Source: a virus
DNA length: 30,504 bases
IMG/VR virus record: IMGVR_UViG_3300046791_000394
Span: 1 to 30,504 of that record
Strand: one strand, 5' to 3'
Made by a program: the position numbers and the translations under genes. Below are positions 1 through 6,477 of the stretch, piece by piece (position 1 is the first letter of the stretch; each line of letters begins with the position of its first letter). The notes under the pieces are model-generated. The model was not told the DNA's origin. It did not search any database and saw only the letters and a program-made list of their open reading frames with translations.

Positions 1-518
1 GCGGCGAGGTCTTCCTCGCTCTTGCCGTCAGCGCGGGCGCCACCGAACAGCTCTCCACCGTCACCGCTTGACGGCTCGGCGGCGTCGCCGGTACCTTCCT
101 CTTGCCGTCGCTCGGACTCTGGCTGCGCCTGCTTGGCTTTGCCGTTCGTCTTGAGCGTCGGCTTCTCCTGCTTCACCCGGATCGCCTCGCCACTGTCGCT
201 CTTCGGCTCCTTCTCGGCGCGCAGCGTGATCGCCTTGCCGATCCATTCGGTGACCTCGGCGCCGTAGAGCGCCATGATCCGCTTGCCGTTCGTCTTGTTG
301 CAGATCATCCCCTTCTCGATCTTGCGACCGTTCGGTGCCTTCAGCCACAGGAGCGGCTTGTTGTCCTTGCGGTTGCCTGCGCCGACGAGCTCGTGCCGCG
401 GCTCGATCGCGTCGATGATGACCGTGACCTCCCTGCCTTGGAGATCGCCAGCCTTCAGGTACTTCGACGGGAACAGCAGATCGAAGTGGCGGAATCCGTC
501 CAGACCGTCCTTGCTCAT
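1..518 (-). CDS. Phage early protein of unknown function, 'FPSKYLKAGDL' family (partial)
   Basis: The frame is open from an ATG at 518 to the window edge (172 codons, no stop), so the C-terminus is missing. The ATG overlaps the exonuclease stop as ATGA, so the gene is the last visible member of the leftward early operon. The N-terminus has the pattern FPSKYLKAGDLQGREVTVII, followed by ICNKTNGKRIMALYG and EWIGKAITL. This pattern is familiar from small phage proteins encoded beside recombination or single-strand-DNA genes, which are normally annotated as hypothetical. The core (about residues 1-110) looks like a compact beta-rich domain. The tail (about 120-172) is low-complexity, charged and Gly/Glu-rich. 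A DNA-binding or recombination-accessory role is inferred only from the neighbours. An annealing protein partner for the exonuclease is not visible and may lie beyond the left edge. Confidence 0.82.
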   Translation of the reverse strand, partial: MSKDGLDGFRHFDLLFPSKYLKAGDLQGREVTVIIDAIEPRHELVGAGNRKDNKPLLWLKAPNGRKIEKGMICNKTNGKRIMALYGAEVTEWIGKAITLRAEKEPKSDSGEAIRVKQEKPTLKTNGKAKQAQPESERRQEEGTGDAAEPSSGDGGELFGGARADGKSEEDLA

Positions 519-1414
519 ATCGCTTCGCCTCCAAAGGTGAGTTGCTCTTCCATCTCGGACATCGCGTACGCGGGCAGCACGAGCTCGACCTCCTCGCCGT
601 TCGCACGCCCGGGCCAGACGCCGAGCTTCGCGCACTCGACGAGTCGGTCGAGCGCAGGCTCGATCTTCTCGCGCGCGGCGGCCTGCACTGCCTCGGGCAC
701 GGAGAAGACGACGACGTCGTACGGCCGCACGTTCTCGCACGTGGCGAGCTTGTAGGGCGGCATCCCCAGTCCAGCGGCGGCGGCCCCGTCGCAGTACCAC
801 GCGTCCTGGATGTGGTAGCCGAGCTTCGCGGCGTCGGCCCCGAACTTCCCCGGGTCCGGGTTGCGCGTCATCTTCAGGTCGAGGAGCACCGAGCAGAACT
901 TGTCGAAGCGTGCGCGGCAGCGCAGTCCGGTGCGCGCGTGCGTCCAGAGAACGGTCAGCTCGTTGCGCCCGGTCTCGCGCAGGTAGCGGCTCGCGCACGG
1001 GTCGCGCAGGAAGGCGTCGCGGATCGAGAGCGCCGTTCGGTACTGCGCCTCGGTCAGGATGGTGCGCCCCTCGTTCGCCGCTCGGAAGTCGTCCCACTTG
1101 TTGCCGAAGCGGCGCCCGTTCTTCGCCGGCCAGAGCGCATACTCGATGAGGAAGCGGTCCATCTCGAGCGTCGCCGTGTGGCACGCGCGCCCGAGCCGGA
1201 ACGTGTCGCGGTCGGGCTTCTCGATCTGCGTCAGGTCCCAGAGGTGCAGCGGGCTCACGAGCAGCGCGCGCACCATCGAGGAGCTGAGCTCGTCCCGATC
1301 GTGGTAGACCTCGGCCGGCTCGCCTTCGATGATCTCCGGCGCCATGTCCGGAGCGAACATCGGCGTCCACGCCTTCGGTAGAAGCGGTGCCTTGACGGAC
1401 TGTGCGCGCGCCAT
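515..1414 (-). CDS. RecE-like PD-(D/E)XK exonuclease (DUF3799 type)
   Basis: 299 aa. It is recognised as the phage exodeoxyribonuclease VIII-like nuclease family that resects DNA ends for annealing-based recombination. Visible landmarks are GRACHTATLEMDRF near residues 75-88, NELTVLW near 151, the catalytic strand pair GLRCRARFDKF then LLDLKMTRNPDPGKF (D171, D179, K181), and the family motif LGYHIQDAWYCDG at about 198-210. The ATG at 1414 is preferred to the upstream in-frame start at 1624, because the extension reads as low-quality Arg/Pro-rich sequence overlapping the gene before it. A GGAGG-type site sits about 9 nt upstream of 1414 on the minus strand. The next gene (518) starts inside its stop codon. 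It should work with a single-strand annealing protein, which was not found in the window. Confidence 0.9.
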   Translation of the reverse strand: MARAQSVKAPLLPKAWTPMFAPDMAPEIIEGEPAEVYHDRDELSSSMVRALLVSPLHLWDLTQIEKPDRDTFRLGRACHTATLEMDRFLIEYALWPAKNGRRFGNKWDDFRAANEGRTILTEAQYRTALSIRDAFLRDPCASRYLRETGRNELTVLWTHARTGLRCRARFDKFCSVLLDLKMTRNPDPGKFGADAAKLGYHIQDAWYCDGAAAAGLGMPPYKLATCENVRPYDVVVFSVPEAVQAAAREKIEPALDRLVECAKLGVWPGRANGEEVELVLPAYAMSEMEEQLTFGGEAI

Positions 1415-1416
1415 GG

Positions 1417-1617
1417 TCAGAGGCCCTCCGCAAAGTTCAGCGCCGCGCACACTTCTTCGTGCTCCTCGATCCTGCGCATGAGCCCTTCGAGCGCGTTGCG
1501 CCGGCTCTTCCGCGTCGGGAAGAACGGGAACACGTGCAGCTTCGACGTGCCGACCAGGAAGAAGCGGTCGGCGCTGCGGCTGATGTGGAACGGTCGCCCG
1601 TTGCGTGTGAGCTTCAT
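1417..1617 (-). CDS. Small phage protein of unknown function (66 aa)
   Basis: The ATG at 1617 overlaps the stop of the preceding membrane-protein gene as ATGA. Only 2 nt separate its stop from the exonuclease ATG, so it is embedded in a translationally coupled operon, which is the main reason to call it real. The first half is basic and beta-like (MKLTRNGRPFHISRSADRFF, then HVFPFFPTRKSRRN). The second half is an amphipathic helix rich in Arg, Glu and Leu (ALEGLMRRIEEHEEVCAALN). No family is recognised. A DNA- or protein-binding accessory role is possible but not shown. Confidence 0.7.
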   Translation of the reverse strand: MKLTRNGRPFHISRSADRFFLVGTSKLHVFPFFPTRKSRRNALEGLMRRIEEHEEVCAALNFAEGL

Positions 1618-1823
1618 CGGCCACCCATCAGGGCCCAAGTCGTCACGATCAGAATCATCCCGAGCGTGATCCCGAGCGCGACCAGTCCGGCGCGCTGCTT
1701 GAGGCGCTCGCGGCGGCTCTGCTCGGCCTGGTAGCGGAGCAGCGCATCGCGGCGTGCCTGCTGTTCAGCCGCGGCGACGTCGTAGCCGTCGCGCTGCCAC
1801 ACGAGGCGGAGATGGAAGCTCAT
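1614..1823 (-). CDS. Small single-pass membrane protein (69 aa)
   Basis: The ATG at 1823 overlaps the upstream stop (ATGA), and its own stop overlaps the next ATG, so the gene is coupled on both sides. The first 45 residues are charged and helical, with many Arg, Gln and Ala (WQRDGYDVAAAEQQARRDA and on). They are followed by a C-terminal hydrophobic segment, LVALGITLGMILIVTTWALM, and a short GGR tail. This predicts a tail-anchored protein with a cytoplasmic helix. The upstream in-frame extension to 1925 is Arg/Pro-rich and is rejected. The function is unknown. Small membrane proteins in leftward early operons sometimes affect host physiology or exclusion, but nothing here proves it. Confidence 0.68.
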   Translation of the reverse strand: MSFHLRLVWQRDGYDVAAAEQQARRDALLRYQAEQSRRERLKQRAGLVALGITLGMILIVTTWALMGGR

Positions 1824-2335
1824 GGCTCGCTCCGCGAGTCTTCGTACGCCTGGTCGCGGGCCGCGCGCTCCGTCTCGATCTCCTCGCACTGCTCGCAGAC
1901 CGGGCCGAGTCCGAGGCCGCGGCATTCCATCCGCGCGACGATCGGGGTCGACTGGCAGATGTGGCAGCAGCCCGCGCCCGAATCGTTCGCCGGCTCATGC
2001 GGGACGATGCCGAAGTGCGCGCTGAGCTTTCCGAGGAGAGCCGGGAGTTGGAATCGGATCGCGCTGCGACCGAGGCGCTTCTCCTGCATCGCCTTGGCGC
2101 GGAGGTAGATACCGAGCATGCGGGCGCACCGGTTCGCGTCGGCCAGGAACTCGACGTTGCCCGTCGTCAGGCGCAGACCGAGCAGCAGGCCCTGACGGAT
2201 CTTGACGCTCTCGATCTTGGCGTCGAGGTCGTGGTCGGTGCAGCGCTCTGCGTCCCGGGCTACTCGGTTGCAGCCGAGGTGAGCGCAGGGTCGGAACGAG
2301 TGCGGGGCCAGGTCGGTGCTGTCTGGGTCGAACAT
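1820..2335 (-). CDS. Zinc-binding early protein, first gene of the leftward operon
   Basis: 171 aa with two cysteine clusters. The first is N-terminal, CAHLGCNRVARDAERCTDH (about residues 17-35), a C-x4-C...C-x2-H set like those of small phage zinc proteins. The second is C-terminal, CCHICQSTPIVARMEC and then GPVCEQCEE (about 124-153), a pair of CxxC knuckles. A charged helical middle separates them. The start is supported by GGGAGG 5 nt upstream on the minus strand and by a well-placed promoter (2362-2390). Being promoter-proximal, it would be among the first leftward products made when repression is lifted. No named family is recognised. A regulatory or nucleic-acid-binding role is inferred only from the zinc ligands and position. 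Confidence 0.8.
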   Translation of the reverse strand: MFDPDSTDLAPHSFRPCAHLGCNRVARDAERCTDHDLDAKIESVKIRQGLLLGLRLTTGNVEFLADANRCARMLGIYLRAKAMQEKRLGRSAIRFQLPALLGKLSAHFGIVPHEPANDSGAGCCHICQSTPIVARMECRGLGLGPVCEQCEEIETERAARDQAYEDSRSEP

Positions 2336-2353
2336 GATTGCCTCCCGTTGTCA

Positions 2354-2368
2354 GTAACAGCACGTTAC
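2354..2368. promoter_or_regulatory. Operator O1 (left pair)
   Basis: The 15-mer GTAACAGCACGTTAC is a near-perfect inverted repeat (GTAAC five spaced bases GTTAC). It belongs to a four-member set sharing half-site GTAACA. It covers the -10 hexamer of the leftward promoter, so bound repressor should block that promoter. Confidence 0.78.
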
Positions 2369-2390
2369 CAAACCAAAGGCGGGAGTGCAA
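2362..2390 (-). promoter_or_regulatory. Leftward early promoter (pL-like)
   Basis: Read on the minus strand: -35 TTGCAC (2390-2385), a 17-bp spacer, and -10 TAACGT (2367-2362). The expected start lies near 2355, leaving a leader of about 20 nt that contains the GGGAGG site of the gene at 2335. The spacing and hexamers match the rightward promoter at 3324-3352 almost exactly, and both -10 boxes lie inside an operator. The match between two independent promoters is the strongest support. Confidence 0.72.
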
Positions 2391-2398
2391 GAGAAAAA

Positions 2399-2413
2399 GT
2401 AACATCGTGTTCT
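2399..2413. promoter_or_regulatory. Operator O2 (left pair, weaker)
   Basis: GTAACATCGTGTTCT has one perfect half-site and one with two mismatches to the GTAACANNNTGTTAC family. It lies 45 bp from O1 and directly abuts the -35 box of the putative lipoprotein promoter at 2414. It may therefore support cooperative binding with O1, or activate or repress the lipoprotein gene. Confidence 0.62.
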
Positions 2414-2442
2414 TTGGAATCAGCGCGTCCGCGGCTGATAAT
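2414..2442 (+). promoter_or_regulatory. Putative promoter of the lipoprotein gene
   Basis: TTGGAA (2414-2419), a 17-bp spacer and GATAAT (2437-2442) make a good sigma70-type promoter just upstream of the gene at 2462. The predicted start near 2449 leaves only about a dozen bases of leader, but they include the GGGAGG site. The operator O2 touches the -35 box without covering it, which would allow expression in the lysogen. Confidence 0.55.
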
Positions 2443-2461
2443 GGATTCCCGGGAGGTAGTC

Positions 2462-2857
2462 ATGCGTCTGTCCGGAATTGCGCTGCTCGTTGTCGCCTGT
2501 GGGCCTTTACTGGACGAGGGTGACTATGATGTAGCGTTTACGACCCAGCGCGATTCATGCGGTGCGCCGGCGCCCGAACCGGCGATTTGGCGCATGTCTG
2601 AGGCCGGTGGGGCGTGGTCCCTCACGAACACGCGCAACGACTTCACCGCCACCGGGCGCGAGGCCGACGATCGCCTGAAATTCGACACGACCCAATATCA
2701 GACGAACGGGGCCGGGTGCCGTCTACGCGGCGACTACTCGATCGACCTGGATCCGGCCGGAGACGCCTTCGGTGGTGACATGCAGATTACGATCACGGCC
2801 GAGTGCGATGGGTCGATGTGTTCCGCGTCGTTTCTCTGCGATGGGGAGAAGCGCTAG
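2462..2857 (+). CDS. Prophage lipoprotein in the rex-like position (possible superinfection exclusion)
   Basis: 131 aa. The N-terminus MRLSGIALLVVAC has a basic n-region, a short hydrophobic core and a lipobox VVA-C (Cys13). The residue after the cysteine is Gly, so an outer-membrane destination would be expected under the enterobacterial Lol rule. The mature part has several further cysteines (RDSCG, GAGC, AECDG, MCSASFLC) that could form disulfides, and alternating beta-like stretches. The start at 2462 follows GGAGG by 5 nt; a longer in-frame reading upstream is rejected. The gene is convergent with the repressor gene (their stops overlap) and lies between the two operator pairs, where lambda carries rexB and rexA. 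Constitutive expression in a lysogen and a role in host surface change or exclusion are inferences. No family was recognised. Confidence 0.78.
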   Translation: MRLSGIALLVVACGPLLDEGDYDVAFTTQRDSCGAPAPEPAIWRMSEAGGAWSLTNTRNDFTATGREADDRLKFDTTQYQTNGAGCRLRGDYSIDLDPAGDAFGGDMQITITAECDGSMCSASFLCDGEKR

Positions 2858-3264
2858 TCGATCTTCTTCATCGCGCGGTAGGCATCGAGCGCTAGAAGGT
2901 AGGCCCGCGCCGTCATCGACCGGCCTTCGGGCGCCTCCAGGTTTTCCAGAAACTCGAGTTCGTCGGGCTGGACCTCGCCGGTTACCGCTTCGCTGGCTTC
3001 GAGCATCTTGTTGAGCTCGGGGTTGCGCGGCTGCTTCTCCTCACCGCGCTTTAGAAGGTCGTCAACGCTCACTTTTAACACCCGCGCCACGGCTCGGAGC
3101 GTGGCCGCACGACCTGACCCGCGTTTGAGCAGCATTTTCACCGAAGAGATCCCGGCCTCGTGGGCTAGCTCGTCCTGCGTCAGACCGAGAGTATCCATCC
3201 GGTCTCTGACATTTCGACGAAGGGCCGCGCGCTCGGCGGGGCTCAGGTTGGTCGTGTTGTCCAC
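2854..3264 (-). CDS. CI-like HTH repressor, short form without a peptidase domain
   Basis: 136 aa from a GTG at 3264. Residues about 15-70 form an HTH_3 (Cro/CI) domain: RDRMDTLGLTQDELAHEAGI, then SSVKMLLKRGSGRAATLRAV, then VLKVSVDDLLKRG. The C-terminus (about 75-136) is a short, acidic, helical segment with no S24 Ser-Lys dyad, so RecA-driven self-cleavage is not expected. The in-frame ATG at 3333 is disfavoured because it would put operator O3 inside the coding region. GTG lacks a clear Shine-Dalgarno site, and a leaderless or weak maintenance transcript is possible, so the start remains uncertain. It faces away from cro with operators O3 and O4 between, the standard layout of a lysogeny switch. 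Confidence 0.85.
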   Translation of the reverse strand: MDNTTNLSPAERAALRRNVRDRMDTLGLTQDELAHEAGISSVKMLLKRGSGRAATLRAVARVLKVSVDDLLKRGEEKQPRNPELNKMLEASEAVTGEVQPDELEFLENLEAPEGRSMTARAYLLALDAYRAMKKID

Positions 3265-3299
3265 CGAGCAAACGTAGCGGGCCGCGACAGGACGAGCAG

Positions 3300-3314
3300 C
3301 CAACAGCGTGTTAC
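3300..3314. promoter_or_regulatory. Operator O3 (right pair)
   Basis: CCAACAGCGTGTTAC has one perfect half-site and one with two mismatches to GTAACANNNTGTTAC. It lies upstream of the repressor start and 46 bp from O4, almost the same spacing as O1 to O2 (45 bp). On the minus strand it contains TAACAC, which could be a -10 for a weak repressor-maintenance promoter, although no good -35 is seen. Confidence 0.68.
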
Positions 3315-3323
3315 TTTTTACGC

Positions 3324-3352
3324 TTGCGCCCAAACGCGCAGGATGGTAACAC
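3324..3352 (+). promoter_or_regulatory. Rightward early promoter (pR-like)
   Basis: TTGCGC (3324-3329), a 17-bp spacer and TAACAC (3347-3352). The predicted start near 3359 leaves about 20 nt before the Cro ATG, including an AAGGG ribosome site at 3369. It mirrors the leftward promoter (TTGCAC, 17 bp, TAACGT), and its -10 is covered by O4. Confidence 0.72.
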
Positions 3353-3360
3353 GATGTTAC
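3346..3360. promoter_or_regulatory. Operator O4 (right pair, perfect palindrome)
   Basis: GTAACACGATGTTAC has perfect 6-bp arms around a 3-bp centre, making it the best match of the four-site family. It covers the -10 and the predicted start of the rightward promoter, so occupancy should shut off cro and the replication operon. Confidence 0.82.
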
Positions 3361-3378
3361 TCACGCACAAGGGAAAAA

Positions 3379-3594
3379 ATGAGCGCGCTCGGCAGGAACG
3401 TTAAACGCTTACGAACCCGAGCGGGGCTGACCCCTGCTGAGCTGTCGCGCAGAGCCGGGATTGCGTCGGTCCGCATGGTCGAGCGCAGAAGCGCGGCGCG
3501 GCTCGAGACGATCGAGAAACTGGCCGAGGCTCTTGGCTGCACCGTCTCCGACCTACTCAGCGAGCCGCGGCGGGCCAAGAGGGTCCGCCCGTGA
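3379..3594 (+). CDS. Cro-like HTH regulator
   Basis: 71 aa consisting almost only of an HTH domain: GRNVKRLRTRAGLTPAELSR, RAGIASVRMVERR, then TIEKLAEALGCTVSDLLSE. The recognition-helix region (AGIASVRM) is nearly the same as that of the repressor (AGISSVKM), and the final TVSDLL matches SVDDLL. The two probably arose from one ancestor and read the same operators. The start at 3379 is preferred to 3343 because it has AAGGG 5 nt upstream and lies downstream of the predicted transcription start; the longer form would begin inside the promoter. It is first in the rightward operon and its stop overlaps the next GTG. Confidence 0.85.
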   Translation: MSALGRNVKRLRTRAGLTPAELSRRAGIASVRMVERRSAARLETIEKLAEALGCTVSDLLSEPRRAKRVRP

Positions 3595-3746
3595 ATCCCG
3601 AGCATCTCGACCGCCCCCTCCGCGAGTCCTTCGCGAGGGCCCTCGTGCTCATCGACTGCCTCGCTCCCGCCATCAAGGCGCGTGAGCCGAGGCCGATCGC
3701 GTTGCTGTTGCCGAAGCCGTTAGTGCGAGAGGCGCGGCCGTCGTGA
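3591..3746 (+). CDS. Small protein of unknown function (51 aa)
   Basis: GTG at 3591 overlaps the cro stop as GTGA, and its own stop overlaps the next GTG in the same way. The translation begins MNPEHLDRPLRESFARALVL and continues as a helical, then Pro/Arg/Leu-rich segment. It has no motif and no membrane span. It is supported by the unbroken chain of GTGA/ATGA junctions on both sides rather than by similarity. Confidence 0.55.
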   Translation: MNPEHLDRPLRESFARALVLIDCLAPAIKAREPRPIALLLPKPLVREARPS

Positions 3747-3865
3747 GTCGTCACCTCCTCATCGCCGCCCTGGTCACGATCCTCGGCTTCGCGTGCGGGG
3801 TGATCGTCGCGTACTACGACGACTGCCCGAGCTCTGACCCGGAGTGCGAGGTCGCGGCGCCATGA
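3743..3865 (+). CDS. Tiny membrane protein (40 aa)
   Basis: GTG at 3743 overlaps the previous stop, and the next ATG overlaps its stop. The product starts MSRHLLIAALVTILGFACGV, a hydrophobic segment of about 18 residues after a short basic n-region. It is followed by IVAYYDDCPSSDPECEVAAP, an acidic tail with two cysteines that would lie outside the cytoplasm if the n-region stays in. FAC-G could be a poor lipobox, but a plain membrane anchor is at least as likely. The function is unknown. Confidence 0.55.
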   Translation: MSRHLLIAALVTILGFACGVIVAYYDDCPSSDPECEVAAP

Positions 3866-3966
3866 CCTGGTCCACCTCCGAAGTCGCGGCGATGTCGATC
3901 GGGTTCTTTCTCGCCGGGTCCGTCATGACGGTCTGGGTGATCGTGATGCTGAGGTCAAGACCGTGA
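3862..3966 (+). CDS. Tiny membrane protein (34 aa)
   Basis: The ATG at 3862 forms an ATGA overlap with the previous stop; the stop overlaps the GTG of the next gene. After MTWSTSEVAAMS comes one membrane span, IGFFLAGSVMTVWVIVML, and a basic RSRP tail, giving an N-out, C-in prediction by the positive-inside rule. With the gene before it, it makes a pair of consecutive tiny membrane proteins between cro and the replication genes. The function is unknown. Confidence 0.52.
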   Translation: MTWSTSEVAAMSIGFFLAGSVMTVWVIVMLRSRP

Positions 3967-4230
3967 GCTTCCCGACTCCGTCACCGCTACCAAAGCAGCT
4001 CGAGCTTCGTCGCGTGACCGTCTGCGCGTGCGTCGAGGGCGGCCCGGTGCACGCGATGGGGATGTGCCGCGCTTGCTACGGGTGGTGGCGCAGGCACGGC
4101 GAAGAGATCGTCTCGCGCCGCCTTCGAGAGTCACTAAACCGCCAGAGCTCGCCGCAGTCCGGGATGGTCCGGGCTGATGTGCTCGCCGAGGCAAATGACG
4201 TCCAGCTGGGACGAATAGAAGCGGGGCGGC

Positions 4231-4259
<29 letters not shown>
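3963..4259 (+). CDS. Small zinc-finger-like protein
   Basis: 98 aa from GTG 3963 (GTGA overlap). The recognisable element is VCACVEGGPVHAMGMCRACY at about residues 20-39, followed by GWWRRHGEE. The pattern (C-x-C, then H-x-x-G-x-C-x-x-C-Y) recurs in small phage zinc proteins and in the metal-binding part of some HNH-like proteins. The rest is basic and helical. Its last 29 bases overlap the start of the initiator gene at 4231. Nucleic-acid binding is likely from the fold type, but the role is unknown. Confidence 0.65.
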
Positions 4260-5111
<852 letters not shown>

Positions 5112-5112
<1 letters not shown>

Positions 5113-5771
5113 TGGACGAACAAGAATTTCAGCGCGTGTTCACGAACGCGACGAGCCTATACGCAAACCCAGGCGTTCACGAGGGCAGCGCGTCGGCGTA
5201 CTGGCAGCACCTGAAACGCTACCCGACGACAGCGGTCAAGGCAGGCTTCGGTCGGGCGGTGAAGAGCTCGCCGGATTTCTTCCCGAGCGCTGAGCGGGTA
5301 CGCGAGTGCGCCGAGGCAGCGGCCAAGACAGCGTCGCTCGTGAAGCCGGACTACACGCGGCCTGCGCTACCTGAGCGGCGCGAGTTCGTCCCGGCGATCG
5401 GAGCCGGTCACGAAGCGTGGGTAAACGAGGGCACGAACGCGCTCGAGCGATTGGGGCGAACATGGCAGGTGGAGAGCAAGCACGAGGGGTGGGATCACGG
5501 CAAACCGATGTCCGAAGAGCGTGGGCAGCAAAGGTTCAAAGAGTTCTGGGCGGCGTGGGCGAAGACGGAGCAGGAGGCGAAGGAGAAGAGAGCCGCCTCG
5601 AGGACTGCGCCTACGAGTGGCACGCGCCAGGCGGTCAGTGCTTCGCCGTCGACCGGCAATGGATCGAGCGCGTCGCCGCAGTCGAGCGCGAGCTCGGGGG
5701 CAAGGCGATCGCATGGCGCAGGCTGCGTGTGTGAGGCCTGCTTCGCGGCGCTCATGAGGCAGACGCGATGA
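5112..5771 (+). CDS. Helicase-loader-like protein (lambda P / G39P position)
   Basis: 219 aa from ATG 5112 (GTG at 5109 is an alternative; both overlap the initiator stop). The N-terminal 75 residues, with LYANPGVHEGSASAYWQHLK, RYPTTAVKAGFGRAV and PDFFPSAERVREC, follow the helix pattern of G39P-type helicase loaders (Trp/Tyr, 'L..YP...V..A', then 'FP....'). The middle is charged and helical (FKEFWAAWAKTEQEAKEKRA). The tail is Ser/Gly-rich and ends in a small cysteine motif, CVCEACF. Loading the host DnaB-type helicase at the origin is the expected role from its place after the initiator, but the similarity is modest. Confidence 0.62.
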
Positions 5772-6244
5772 AGTCCTACACCCGCAACCCAACGCCGCTT
5801 GAGCACGACGAGCAGGTCACCGTGGTCCAGTGGCTCGAGTGGCAGCAAATCCCGTTCTTCGCCGTGCCCAACGGGGCCCGCGTCAGACCGAGCCAGGCCC
5901 GCAAGCTCAAGGCCGAGGGTATGCGCGCCGGCGTACCCGACCTGTGGCTCCCTGTGCATCGCATCGTGATCGAGATGAAGCGGCGCGATGCGGTGCCGAG
6001 TGACACATCGCCCGAGCAGCGCGCCTGGCTCGAGAAGCTCAAGACCGCCGGATGGGATGTCGCCGTGTGCCACGGGGCCGATGTCGCCATCGACTGGCTT
6101 CGGTCGCTCGGCGTCGAGCGATACGGTCACCGGGATGAGCGTCCGCCAAGAGCCGAGGACTACATGCGAACGGGTGAGAGCAATGGCGCCGCGATTGGAC
6201 GCGGGGCGAGACGAGCGCCGAGCCTCGTGCGAGCGAAACGATGA
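5768..6244 (+). CDS. VRR-NUC family nuclease
   Basis: 158 aa with ATGA overlap at the start. The VRR-NUC fold is visible: EHDEQVTVVQWLEWQ (about 12-26), then the PD-(D/E)XK core GVPDLWLPVHRIVIEMKRRD, with Asp58, Glu69 and Lys71 as metal and catalytic residues, and a following Gln84 in SPEQRAWLEKL. Stand-alone phage VRR-NUC proteins are structure-specific or nicking-type endonucleases of about 90-160 aa, encoded in replication modules. The C-terminal 45 residues are an Arg-rich extension beyond the core domain. It probably processes replication or recombination intermediates. Confidence 0.88.
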   Translation: MKSYTRNPTPLEHDEQVTVVQWLEWQQIPFFAVPNGARVRPSQARKLKAEGMRAGVPDLWLPVHRIVIEMKRRDAVPSDTSPEQRAWLEKLKTAGWDVAVCHGADVAIDWLRSLGVERYGHRDERPPRAEDYMRTGESNGAAIGRGARRAPSLVRAKR

Positions 6245-6477
6245 CGCCAGTCCGGCTCGACTCTGGGACGGTGCATCTACGCGATGGTGATACGACCGCC
6301 TGCGGACTGCCAGCGAGCTACGCAATCGAGGCGCACGAGCGCGGGAAGACCGGGCGCTGCGCGCGATGCCTGCGCGTGGCTTCGATCCGCGGGACCCTCA
6401 CCGATGCGTGGCTGAGCAAGAAACCGGTCAACCGGATGGCGCTGCTCAGGGAGCTTGCTGACTTGAGGAGCAAGTGA
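6241..6477 (+). CDS. Small cysteine-containing phage protein (78 aa)
   Basis: The start overlaps the VRR-NUC stop (ATGA). The sequence VHLRDGDTTACGLPASY and then GKTGRCARCLRVAS gives His, Cys and a CxxC pair that could bind one zinc, a layout seen in many short phage proteins. The C-terminal part is a short helix (PVNRMALLRELADLRSK). No named family. It is believed real because of overlapping junctions on both sides. Confidence 0.65.
   Translation: MTPVRLDSGTVHLRDGDTTACGLPASYAIEAHERGKTGRCARCLRVASIRGTLTDAWLSKKPVNRMALLRELADLRSK

Noticed and set aside
542-1381. 279-codon plus-strand ORF opposite the exonuclease
   Set aside because: Antisense to the RecE-like gene, which has conserved catalytic residues. 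The composition is typical of a shadow frame.
1754-2461. Upstream extension of the lipoprotein ORF
   Set aside because: It would hide the signal peptide and lipobox inside a 367-aa protein and run antisense to two genes. The start at 2462 has its own ribosome site and promoter.
3265-3333. Longer form of the repressor from the ATG at 3333
   Set aside because: Its first codons would contain operator O3 and part of the control region, and the HTH domain does not need the extension. The GTG at 3264 fits better, although it lacks a good ribosome site.
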